Source: a virus. Taken from it: a DNA stretch of 25,210 bases. The DNA lies in the IMG/VR virus record IMGVR_UViG_3300043436_002639, positions 1 to 25,210 of that record. The stretch is one strand, 5' to 3'. The notes below the pieces were generated by a model, which made no database searches, was not told the DNA's origin, and saw only the letters and a list, made by a program, of their open reading frames with translations. This document shows, one piece after another, positions 5,741 through 11,952 of the stretch (the stretch's first letter is position 1; each line of letters starts with the position of its first letter). A program made the position numbers and the translations under genes.

Positions 5741-6446
5741 TGCGTACTCAATCATGGCTGGTAGTCATGGATTGACTGAAGCTCAACATCGCACGTTGAA
5801 TGAGTTGATGATGAAGATTAAGCTAACTGATAAGCAAGCAGAGACTAGAGACGAGTTGATTAAGAAACGCGACGCACAAATAGAGCTTACTCCTGGTGCT
5901 AAGTCTTTCATCGAAGAGTCGGTTGATGCTGAGATATGGCAATATACTTCGTCGTTCAGTAGCTATAGAACTCAGAAAGGAACTATGTGCGAAGATGAGT
6001 CAATAGGTATTGTTAATTCACTTTGGTTTACTAACTTTGTAAAGTCTGACGAAGAGTTAAGTACAGAGTTTTGGACGGGTCACCCAGATATAATTGACTA
6101 CGATAATGAAATGATTATCGATATCAAGACAGCTACAGACAAGAAGAGTTTCATTAAGCACTACAAGGATCCAAAGAATGCTCAGTACGAGTGGCAAGTG
6201 AAATGCTACCTCTATATGAAAGGCTGGACTAAAGGTAAAGTTGTGTATGTATTGGTAGATACTCCAGAGGAATTGATACCAACATACGAAGACTTATCGT
6301 TGCACGAATGTGGTGACTTACCGTTGGAGCTACGTGTTGCGTCGTTTGATGTAGAATTAACAGAAGAAGATATAAAAATGTTTGACGCTAAAGGTAAACT
6401 TGCGTCAGAATACTATTACGAATATAAATCAAAGTTCAATGTTTAA
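5721..6446 (+). CDS. RecB/YqaJ-type PD-(D/E)XK exonuclease, 241 aa
   Basis: The N-terminus MKSRASSAYSIM resembles the RAS..SxIM opening common to phage exonucleases of this group, which supports ATG 5721 despite the 20-base overlap. GTMCEDE (a RecB-type helix glutamate) lies around residues 90-97, HPD at 121-123 and IDIK at 133-136, giving the PD-(D/E)XK catalytic signature, with QVKCY at 159-163 as the RecB-family Q..Y motif. Such enzymes degrade one strand of DNA ends using a divalent metal to prepare ends for recombination. The ssDNA-binding-like gene before and the DUF3127 gene after it form a compact cassette; no RecT/Erf annealing protein is seen. Confidence 0.85.
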   Translation: MKSRASSAYSIMAGSHGLTEAQHRTLNELMMKIKLTDKQAETRDELIKKRDAQIELTPGAKSFIEESVDAEIWQYTSSFSSYRTQKGTMCEDESIGIVNSLWFTNFVKSDEELSTEFWTGHPDIIDYDNEMIIDIKTATDKKSFIKHYKDPKNAQYEWQVKCYLYMKGWTKGKVVYVLVDTPEELIPTYEDLSLHECGDLPLELRVASFDVELTEEDIKMFDAKGKLASEYYYEYKSKFNV

Positions 6447-6744
6447 AGTTCAAGGAACCCTTAAAGTTAAGGGAGACACTGTACAAGTGTCAGATAAATT
6501 CTCAAAGAGAGAGTTTGTATTGTCAATTCAAGATGGTAACTACGAGCAACTTGTCTCGTTTCAGTTATCTCAAAAAAACGTTACGTTACTTGACGGAGTT
6601 AAAGAAGGTGATGAGTGCGAGATTTCTTTCGGTTTGAAAGGGCGCGAGTGGGTTAGTCCAAAAGACGGTGAAGTTAAGTACTTCAACACGCTTGACGCAT
6701 TCAGAGTTGAAGCAACTGTACCTGCTGGTGAGCCTCCATTCTAA
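6439..6744 (+). CDS. DUF3127-family SSB-like protein, 101 aa
   Basis: The start is set at ATG 6439 (MFKVQGTLKVKGDTVQVSDK), overlapping the exonuclease stop by eight bases. The sequence matches DUF3127: GTL.....VQVSDKFSKREFVL, then a strand-rich OB-like region and KDGEVKYFNTLDAFRVE. The C-terminal tip (EPPF) resembles the acidic DDIPF tail of bacterial SSB, so an ssDNA-binding role that recruits partners is likely. That is inferred from family habit and the tail. The intrinsic terminator follows ten bases after the stop. Confidence 0.8.
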   Translation: MFKVQGTLKVKGDTVQVSDKFSKREFVLSIQDGNYEQLVSFQLSQKNVTLLDGVKEGDECEISFGLKGREWVSPKDGEVKYFNTLDAFRVEATVPAGEPPF

Positions 6745-6751
6745 GGGTAAA

Positions 6752-6970
6752 GTGGGGAGAGATAATCTCCCCTTTTTATTCGGTCGTGCGCTATACACCA
6801 AAGAAGGTTGGATAGTGTTGAGCGACAATGTTAAGTACACGGTAGCGAACTTTGATGAGCTAAACGTATTAGATAATCACGACACAGATGTACTATTCAT
6901 TGAGTCATTTGACGCTCACTACTTGCTCCCATTTGGATCGAGTGATAGAGTTTGTGTGGTTAAAACATAA
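6752..6970 (+). CDS. Hypothetical protein with uncertain start, about 72 aa
   Basis: An open frame ends at TAA 6968-6970 and its translation (LSDNVKYTVANFDELNVLD..., FDAHYLLPFGSS) looks protein-like, with codon use like the neighbouring phage genes. It has no ATG outside the DUF3127 gene. Possible starts are GTG 6752, which lies on the terminator stem, or GTG 6815/TTG 6818 downstream of it. The ATG at 6668 would mean 77 bases of overlap with DUF3127 in a different frame and is unlikely. It could also be a remnant that has lost its start. Confidence 0.4.
   Translation: MGRDNLPFLFGRALYTKEGWIVLSDNVKYTVANFDELNVLDNHDTDVLFIESFDAHYLLPFGSSDRVCVVKT
6754..6777 (+). terminator. Strong intrinsic terminator after recombination cassette
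   Basis: GGGGAGA (6754-6760) pairs perfectly with TCTCCCC (6766-6772) around a five-base loop, followed directly by TTTTT (6773-6777). It sits just after the DUF3127 stop and is the clearest Rho-independent terminator in the window. Confidence 0.85.
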
Positions 6971-7002
6971 AAGTATAACAATTGTACAGCAGAAAAGTAT
7001 AA
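6969..7002 (+). repeat. 34-bp dispersed repeat, copy A
   Basis: AAAAGTATAA occurs at both ends (6969-6978 and 6993-7002, 24 bases apart) with AACAATTG between. It matches copy C at 31 of 34 positions and copy B at 30 of 34. The 21 bases 6966-6986 are identical to 7848-7868. It ends 16 bases before the ATG at 7019. Confidence 0.75.
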
Positions 7003-7018
7003 TAATTAAATCAGAACA

Positions 7019-7366
7019 ATGAAACAAACAGCAATGCAAGAACTAAGAGACGACTTAGTTAAATCATTAGAAACGGGTGATGAAGCTCTTAATGTAATTA
7101 AAGATAAAAAACTTAGAGAAAGTTGTCAAAAGGTTGTCCAATTAACATTAGAATCAATTATTAAAAGAATTGATGAAGAGTTATTAGAAATGGAAAAGGA
7201 CCAAAAAGGTTTTAGTGAAGAACAGGTAAAACAAGCTATTACAAATTTTTACATGAATGATTTTTTACTTACAGAAGAAAAACTAACAAAAGTTATTAAT
7301 AACCTTAAACATAATACTATAACAATTGAACAACAGAAAAGTATAACTAAACAACAAGAACAATGA
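7019..7366 (+). CDS. MKQTAMQEL-family helical protein, 115 aa
   Basis: Begins MKQTAMQELRDDL, an opening I know from a family of small helical proteins in flavobacterial phages, related to the MKQTAVEWL proteins further on. It is nearly all charged helix with a likely coiled coil at about 45-75 (LESIIKRIDEELLEMEKDQ). The last 20 residues (KHNTITIEQQKSITKQQEQ) are encoded by copy B of the dispersed repeat, so the tail is repeat-derived. Copy A precedes the start. Function unknown. Confidence 0.7.
   Translation: MKQTAMQELRDDLVKSLETGDEALNVIKDKKLRESCQKVVQLTLESIIKRIDEELLEMEKDQKGFSEEQVKQAITNFYMNDFLLTEEKLTKVINNLKHNTITIEQQKSITKQQEQ
7313..7346 (+). repeat. 34-bp dispersed repeat, copy B (inside a gene end)
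   Basis: Matches copy A at 30 of 34 positions and lies in the last codons of the 115-aa gene, where it encodes NTITIEQQKSI. Like copy A it ends about 16 bases before the next ATG (7363). Confidence 0.7.
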
Positions 7367-7367
7367 A
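7344..7367 (+). repeat. Exact 24-bp leader repeat, copy 1
   Basis: These 24 bases, ending in the ATG and first A's of the gene at 7363, are identical to 7823-7846. A third version at 8081-8100 matches 19 of its last 20 bases. They form an A-rich translation start region shared by several small genes. Confidence 0.75.
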
Positions 7368-7584
7368 ACTACCTAAAGTTGAAAAAAAATATGTTGAGTC
7401 ATTTAAAAATGCTACACATAATGAATCTGTATCTATTACAGAAAACCAATCATTTACTCAAAGAGAATTAAATGTGATAAAACAAAACTCATTTGATAGG
7501 GGTAAAAGACAAGGAGTGTTATTTACTTCAATACTATTTATAATTTCTATATTATTTACTTATTATAAAATTAAAGAACAATGA
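7363..7584 (+). CDS. Small C-tail-anchored membrane protein, 73 aa
   Basis: The start overlaps the previous stop region (ATGA at 7363-7366). The N-terminal 45 residues are polar and helical (SITENQSFTQRELNVIKQN), then KRQG precedes one hydrophobic segment at about residues 51-67 and a short tail (YYKIKEQ). This topology suggests a tail-anchored inner-membrane protein with a cytoplasmic domain. Repeat B encodes the end of the gene before it. Function unknown. Confidence 0.65.
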   Translation: MKLPKVEKKYVESFKNATHNESVSITENQSFTQRELNVIKQNSFDRGKRQGVLFTSILFIISILFTYYKIKEQ

Positions 7585-7829
7585 CACAATTAATTATTTC
7601 TTTTAGTGACCAATCAAACTCATTTACTTATGGTGTTGAGTTTGGTAGGTTGCTTCAGAAAATAGAACAAGGTGATGACATTGTAACCAATAACGGATTC
7701 CCTATCAGATTAGAGAATAAACAACTAATCAAAAACACTTGTGAGCATTATGGTTATATCCCAATATTTATTGAAATCAATAATGATGAATGGATTGACT
7801 TTATAGCTATGCGGACAACTAATAACTAA
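7581..7829 (+). CDS. Hypothetical protein, 82 aa
   Basis: Coupled to the previous gene by ATGA. A soluble mixed alpha/beta protein (MTQLIISFSDQSNSFTYGVEFGRLLQK..., then IPIFIEINNDEWIDF). No cysteine cluster, membrane segment or known motif. It is followed by the second exact leader repeat and copy C of the dispersed repeat. Function unknown. Confidence 0.65.
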   Translation: MTQLIISFSDQSNSFTYGVEFGRLLQKIEQGDDIVTNNGFPIRLENKQLIKNTCEHYGYIPIFIEINNDEWIDFIAMRTTNN

Positions 7830-7846
7830 ACAACAAGAACAATGAA
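7823..7846 (+). repeat. Exact 24-bp leader repeat, copy 2
   Basis: Identical to 7344-7367. Here the ATG (7842-7844) opens only a 15-residue frame made of copy C, so the leader is present without a normal gene behind it. Confidence 0.75.
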
Positions 7847-7889
7847 GCATAAAAGTATAACAATTGTAAAACATAAAAGTATAACTTAA
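7842..7889 (+). other. 15-residue open frame made of repeat sequence (gene remnant or leader peptide)
   Basis: From ATG 7842 to TAA 7887-7889 the frame reads MKHKSITIVKHKSIT, containing HKSIT twice because the DNA repeats with a 24-base period. The same peptide pattern ends the 115-aa protein (KHNTITIEQQKSIT). It may be the leftover end of a lost gene copy, or a translated leader for the gene at 7902; neither is shown. Confidence 0.35.
7851..7884 (+). repeat. 34-bp dispersed repeat, copy C
   Basis: Matches copy A at 31 of 34 positions, with the same internal AAAAGTATAA pair 24 bases apart (7851 and 7875). It ends 17 bases before ATG 7902. The stretch 7830-7901 holds nothing else recognisable. 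Confidence 0.75.
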
Positions 7890-7901
7890 AAACAAATAAA
7901 A

Positions 7902-8096
7902 ATGGAACACTTAAATTTAAAATTACCAATTAAAATTACACCAACAGATAACAATGGCTATGTGATTAAAGATTCAGAAGAATCAGAATACTTTTTTTAT
8001 ACAGATAAAGAAAGTGGAGAATTAATCTATGATGGCTGTTGTGTAACAGTTGAGAATAAAGAAATTGTATTTGACCATATTAAACAACAAGAATAA
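7902..8096 (+). CDS. Hypothetical protein, 64 aa
   Basis: An acidic, strand-rich product (MEHLNLKLPIKITPTDNNGY..., EYFFYTDKESGELIYDGCC) of the kind predicted to form a small beta sandwich or SH3-like fold. It follows copy C of the repeat. Its last codons and the next start lie in the third version of the leader repeat (8081-8100), with TAATG coupling. Function unknown. Confidence 0.65.
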   Translation: MEHLNLKLPIKITPTDNNGYVIKDSEESEYFFYTDKESGELIYDGCCVTVENKEIVFDHIKQQE

Positions 8097-8100
8097 TGAA
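8081..8100 (+). repeat. Leader repeat, third version
   Basis: Matches the last 20 bases of the exact leader repeat (7348-7367) at 19 of 20 positions and likewise carries the ATG of the following gene, here at 8096. Confidence 0.6.
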
Positions 8101-8338
8101 AAAAGAAACAGCAGTAGAATGGTTTGCTAATACACTATCAAAAGCAGGACTAATAACTCAAGATGACTTTGATAGTTTGGTTAAACAAGCCAAAGAAATG
8201 GAAGCTAAAGAAATGTACAGTAAAGAAGAAGTAATAGAAGCTCATGCTCTTGGTATGGATTATTATGCCGAACCAAATGACTGGGACAAAGTTACACCTA
8301 AACAAAAACTTGAAAATTTATTAAATAAAAAACAATGA
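8096..8338 (+). CDS. MKQTAVEWL-family helical protein, 80 aa
   Basis: Begins MKKETAVEWFANTLSKAG and continues with KQAKEMEAKEMYSKEEVIEA, the layout of a small helical family very common in flavobacterial phages: an EWL helix, a linker, then an EMEK-type helix and a GxDYY-like end (LGMDYYAEP). The role of the family is unknown. It is a paralogue of the gene at 8519, with one other gene between them. Start ATG 8096 is inside the previous TAATG; the end is ATGA-coupled to the next gene. Confidence 0.75.
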   Translation: MKKETAVEWFANTLSKAGLITQDDFDSLVKQAKEMEAKEMYSKEEVIEAHALGMDYYAEPNDWDKVTPKQKLENLLNKKQ

Positions 8339-8508
8339 CACCAAAAGAGAAAGCAAAACAATTAATTGAAAGATTTGGAAAAGAATATGCATCAAAAGTA
8401 GTTGATGAGATAATTGCATCAAACCCACATTCAAACCCTTTAAATTCAGAACTTTATTCATCAATGGATTACTGGTTTGAAGTTAAACAAGCAATTAATA
8501 AACTTTAA
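8335..8508 (+). CDS. MTPKEKAK-family protein, 57 aa
   Basis: Fifty-seven residues starting MTPKEKAKQLIERFGKEY, then VVDEII and a YWFEVKQAINKL end. I recognise this arrangement from a frequent family of short proteins in flavobacterial phages, in which the middle usually reads CALIAVDEI and the end YWxEVKxEI. The function of the family is unknown. A second member is encoded at 13691-13909. Coupled to the previous gene by ATGA. Confidence 0.65.
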   Translation: MTPKEKAKQLIERFGKEYASKVVDEIIASNPHSNPLNSELYSSMDYWFEVKQAINKL

Positions 8509-8518
8509 AAAAAATAAT

Positions 8519-8740
8519 ATGAAACAAACAGCGGTAGAATGGTTATCACAGCAAGTCAGTGAAATTATAGGTACAACACCATTAAGTCAAAAGCAAGAAG
8601 AAAAACTTATAAATACTATTAACAAAGCCTTAGAAATGGAAAAGCAACAGATTATTGAGGCTTTTATAGGACATGATTCCGACACAGAAGATAATTTAGA
8701 AGTTGCAGAACAATACTACAACGAAACATTTAAACAATGA
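8519..8740 (+). CDS. MKQTAVEWL-family helical protein, 73 aa
   Basis: The start is placed at ATG 8519 (MKQTAVEWLSQQVSEIIG), the family's usual first residues; an in-frame ATG at 8477 lies in the preceding gene. The body contains KALEMEKQQIIEAF and the end AEQYYNETFKQ, both hallmarks of the family in flavobacterial phages. It is about the usual length. Function unknown. The next gene starts in its stop. Confidence 0.75.
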   Translation: MKQTAVEWLSQQVSEIIGTTPLSQKQEEKLINTINKALEMEKQQIIEAFIGHDSDTEDNLEVAEQYYNETFKQ

Positions 8741-8898
8741 CAATAGAAGAACTAAAATCAAAACTTACGGGTGACATCTTCAAGGATGGAGAGATAATGC
8801 AACAAATTTATGAATTAAAGAAACAGCTAAACCCAGAGATCGAAACTAACCCAGAGTTAGATGACGATGAGGACGGCTGTTTATATTGCGGAAGTTAA
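8737..8898 (+). CDS. Hypothetical acidic protein with C-terminal CxxC, 53 aa
   Basis: ATG 8737 overlaps the preceding TGA and the frame ends at TAA 8896-8898, three bases before the primase-helicase start. The N-terminal half is helical (MTIEELKSKLTGDIFKDGEI), then an acidic stretch (LDDDEDG) leads to CLYCGS, a half zinc-knuckle that could bind metal as a dimer. No known family. Its position suggests co-expression with the primase-helicase. Confidence 0.6.
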   Translation: MTIEELKSKLTGDIFKDGEIMQQIYELKKQLNPEIETNPELDDDEDGCLYCGS

Positions 8899-8901
8899 AT
8901 T

Positions 8902-11280
8902 ATGATAACTGTATTTAAGAATATTAAGGAGACAAGCACTCCATTCTTTAGGGATATACTCGAGGAGTTTGAACGCATTAGAAATGGTGCGTCAAAGGAA
9001 CTTGTTGAGCGTATCCGAGACAAGGGTGAGAAGTCAGACCGAAACGAACTAAAGAAGGACCTACCAGCGATATGTTTCTCAGGTAAGTTTCTTAGACGTG
9101 AGGCAAAAGCAATTGAGCAACACTCGGGATTTATATGTCTTGACTTCGATGGATTCAAGAATAATAAGTTACGAGACAAAAAGAAAGAGGAGCTATCTGA
9201 AGATAAGTACACATTTGCTTGCTTCATATCTCCAAGCAACGACGGACTAAAACTAGTTGTTAGAATACCTCCGTCAATAGAAAATCACAAACAATACTTT
9301 GCAGCACTTGAAGAGTACTACGCTTGTGATGAATTTGATAAGACAACAAAGGACATATCTCGTGTATGTTACGAATCATATGACCCAGACATTTATGTAA
9401 ATGAATTCTCTGCACTCTGGGATAGCTTACCTACAGAGAAGTACGAACAGCTAAGTATCGTTGATACAGTTCCTACGCTTAAGCTAGAGGAGACAGACGA
9501 AATCTCACGTAGACTACTCGTGTGGTGGGAAGCTAAGTTCGGTTTAGTAGACGGATCTCGCAACCACAACCTATACGTACTGTGCCAGGCTATGAATGAG
9601 TTTGGTATATCAGAGGACATGTGTAAGGTTATCGTACGTCAGTTCGAGCAAAAGGATTTCCCTTGGGTAGAGATTAAGACTACAGTAGAGTCAGCATACA
9701 AACAGACTCACTTGCACAATACTAAGTTCTACGAAGATACTGAGCGACTTGACGCGATTAAACGTGATGTGAAGCAAGGTAAACCAATTGATAGTATCAT
9801 TGAATACGTATCGAAAGGTGACAAGAACGAAGTGAAGAAAGTAATTGAGCACATCATTGAACTGAACAGTGAGGATGAGTTTTGGAGTATAAATAGTAAA
9901 GGTGTAGTGTCTCCAGTGCATCACCTGTTCAAGAAGTTTCTACAGGAGAATGGGTTCTATAAGTACTACCACGCAGGATCAGATAAGTTCGTTTTTGTTC
10001 GCATTCAGAACAACTTAATTGATGATGCTACGGAAGATGACATCAAGGTATTCACGTTAGACTACTTAGATAAGCTTGAGAACAAGTCAATCTATAACTA
10101 CTTTGCAGATAAGACGCGCTACTTCAAGGAAGATTTCTTGTCGTTACTTGACAGGCTTGACCCGAAGTTTGTTGTTGACTCAATAGCTGAGAGCTTCATC
10201 TACTTTAGAAACTGTGCACTTAAGATTACACCAACTGAGATACAGCCAATTGACTACATTGACCTTAGTGGATTCGTCTGGAGCAAGCAGATTATCGATA
10301 GAGATTACGTGCCGTCAGAAACGGATGAGTGTGATTTTAAGAACTTCGTGAAGCTTGTGAGCGGTAATGATGAGTCAAAAAAATCACTTGAGTCAACTAT
10401 AGGTTTCTTGTTGCATGGATACAAGCCAGCTTCGTACTGTCCAGCTGTTATTATTAACGATGAGAAAATCTCAGAGAATCCAGAGGGAGGAACAGGTAAG
10501 GGACTATTCTTTACAGCTATAGGTAAAATCAAGCGACTTGTTGATATTGATGGTAAGGATTTTAAGTTTGACAAAACATTCCCGTACCAAACTGTATCAG
10601 CAGATACGCAAGTACTTGTGTATGATGACGTTGTGAAAAATTTTGATTTTGAACGACTATTCAGTATAATTACGCAGGGAATTACACTTGAGAAGAAGAA
10701 CCGTGACGCGATCAAGGTTCCATTCGAGCAGAGTCCAAAGATTGTAATCACTACAAATTACGCGATTAAAGGTAGCGGTAATTCATTCGAACGACGTAAG
10801 TGGGAGATTGAGTTCAGACAGTACTTTAACCGAAACCACACGCCGCAGGATGAGTTCAAACGACAACTTTTCGTTGAGTGGGACAAAGATGAGTGGAATA
10901 GATTCGACAACTACATGATTGGTTGTTTGATGAGATACCTACAGTCTGGGCTACTTAAGGCTGAGTTTCGTAACATCAAGGCGCGTAAGTTCATTGCTGA
11001 CACTTGCTTCGAGTTCTACGAGTGGTGTACAGACAAGGAGAACCACAGAACAAATACGGCTAACGCTCAGTATCAAATGACTGACCTATACAATGACTTC
11101 ACTGAGAAGTATCCTGACTACGGTAGATACGGTAGATACAACTTGCCTCAAGCAAGATTCTACAAGTGGCTAGATAGCTATGGAGTTTACTTCACAGGAA
11201 ACCAACCAGTAACGTCACGTAACTCAGCAGGCAAAACAATTAAATTCATCAGGTTAGATGACAAACAATTAAGTTTTTAG
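8902..11280 (+). CDS. Primase-helicase (VirE_N/BT4734-like plus SF3-type helicase), 792 aa
   Basis: Residues about 50-170 carry the BT4734/VirE_N-type primase-like region: HSGFICLDFDGF (DFDG at 81-84), FISPSNDGLKLVVRI (108-122) and DISRVCYESYDP (151-162), which fit an archaeo-eukaryotic-type primase core. Residues about 200-265 resemble a PriCT linker domain (NHNLYVLCQAMNEFG...). The helicase follows: Walker A EGGTGKG near 528-534, Walker B VLVYDDV near 572-578 and the sensor asparagine in IVITTNYAI near 615, as in D5/SF3-type ATPases. It should make primers and unwind the phage origin or fork. This architecture is common in Bacteroidota phages and mobile elements. The start three bases after the preceding stop is well placed. 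Confidence 0.9.
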   Translation: MITVFKNIKETSTPFFRDILEEFERIRNGASKELVERIRDKGEKSDRNELKKDLPAICFSGKFLRREAKAIEQHSGFICLDFDGFKNNKLRDKKKEELSEDKYTFACFISPSNDGLKLVVRIPPSIENHKQYFAALEEYYACDEFDKTTKDISRVCYESYDPDIYVNEFSALWDSLPTEKYEQLSIVDTVPTLKLEETDEISRRLLVWWEAKFGLVDGSRNHNLYVLCQAMNEFGISEDMCKVIVRQFEQKDFPWVEIKTTVESAYKQTHLHNTKFYEDTERLDAIKRDVKQGKPIDSIIEYVSKGDKNEVKKVIEHIIELNSEDEFWSINSKGVVSPVHHLFKKFLQENGFYKYYHAGSDKFVFVRIQNNLIDDATEDDIKVFTLDYLDKLENKSIYNYFADKTRYFKEDFLSLLDRLDPKFVVDSIAESFIYFRNCALKITPTEIQPIDYIDLSGFVWSKQIIDRDYVPSETDECDFKNFVKLVSGNDESKKSLESTIGFLLHGYKPASYCPAVIINDEKISENPEGGTGKGLFFTAIGKIKRLVDIDGKDFKFDKTFPYQTVSADTQVLVYDDVVKNFDFERLFSIITQGITLEKKNRDAIKVPFEQSPKIVITTNYAIKGSGNSFERRKWEIEFRQYFNRNHTPQDEFKRQLFVEWDKDEWNRFDNYMIGCLMRYLQSGLLKAEFRNIKARKFIADTCFEFYEWCTDKENHRTNTANAQYQMTDLYNDFTEKYPDYGRYGRYNLPQARFYKWLDSYGVYFTGNQPVTSRNSAGKTIKFIRLDDKQLSF

Positions 11281-11283
11281 ATT

Positions 11284-11949
11284 ATGGCAAGAATATTAAT
11301 AGCTTGTGAAGAAAGCCAAGCAACAACAAAAGCATTTAGAGAATTAGGTCACGAAGCATTTAGCTGTGATTTATTACCATGCAGCGGAGGTCATCCTGAA
11401 TGGCACTTCCAATGCGATATATTTGAGATTATAGATAAAGGATGGGATCTAATGGTAGCTCACCCACCGTGCACTTATTTAACAGGCAGTGGAGTTCAGT
11501 GGTTATCAAACCCTGAGGATAAACATCTACCATTTGAGGATAGAAGACCTCATCCAAAATATCCAAATAGAAGAAACGATATGTTGGATAGCGTTGAATT
11601 TGTTAAAGCGTTATACAATTCAAACATTAAACATGTTGCTGTTGAAAATCCAGTAGGATTACTTAGCAGTAGATGGAGAAAGCCCGATCAAATTGTTCAG
11701 CCGTATATGTTTGGAGATGAAGCTACTAAAACTACGTGTTTATGGTTGAAGAATCTACCATTGCTTGAAGCTACTGATATTGTAGGAAAAGGAGAGAGAA
11801 CTGTATTCTCATCAGGAAAATCTCATCCAAAATGGTATGCTGATGCATTGAAGAATGCAAAAACAAAGGAAGAGCGACAAACGCTTAGAAGTAAAACATT
11901 TGAGGGAATGGCTAAGGCTTTTGCTGAACAATGGGGATCAATTCTTTAA
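11284..11949 (+). CDS. Cytosine-C5-methyltransferase-like protein, 221 aa
   Basis: The N-terminus (ILIACEESQATTKAF...GHEAFSCDLLP) fits a SAM-binding motif I, HPPCTYLT (60-67) carries the Pro-Cys of C5-methyltransferase motif IV, and VENPVG (120-125) corresponds to the ENV motif VI. The family is widespread in phages and usually annotated as DNA cytosine methyltransferase. At 221 residues it is much shorter than standard enzymes and lacks an obvious target-recognition domain, so activity is unproven. It could protect phage DNA from restriction or modify nucleotides. Codons (TTA, AGA, GGA) look AT-richer than those of the flanking genes, hinting at separate acquisition. It starts four bases after the primase-helicase stop. 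Confidence 0.75.
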   Translation: MARILIACEESQATTKAFRELGHEAFSCDLLPCSGGHPEWHFQCDIFEIIDKGWDLMVAHPPCTYLTGSGVQWLSNPEDKHLPFEDRRPHPKYPNRRNDMLDSVEFVKALYNSNIKHVAVENPVGLLSSRWRKPDQIVQPYMFGDEATKTTCLWLKNLPLLEATDIVGKGERTVFSSGKSHPKWYADALKNAKTKEERQTLRSKTFEGMAKAFAEQWGSIL

Positions 11950-11952
11950 GAT

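Noticed and set aside
5269-5751. 160-codon open frame on the minus strand opposite the ssDNA-binding-like gene
   Set aside because: It is the mirror of a well-supported plus-strand gene, its translation is Ser/Leu-rich without domain patterns, and every functional gene around is on the plus strand.
6668-6970. ATG 6668 as start of the frame ending at 6970
   Set aside because: It would add 28 residues translated out of frame from within the DUF3127 gene; a start at GTG 6752 or later is more plausible.
6969-7884. The AAAAGTATAA repeats as a CRISPR array or iteron origin
   Set aside because: Blocks are 344 and 538 bases apart with genes between, unlike regular CRISPR spacing, and only two tandem units per block occur, too few for a typical iteron cluster.
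10305-10751. 148-codon minus-strand frame inside the primase-helicase gene
   Set aside because: It lies opposite the conserved Walker motifs of the helicase; the open frame is a by-product of plus-strand codon bias.
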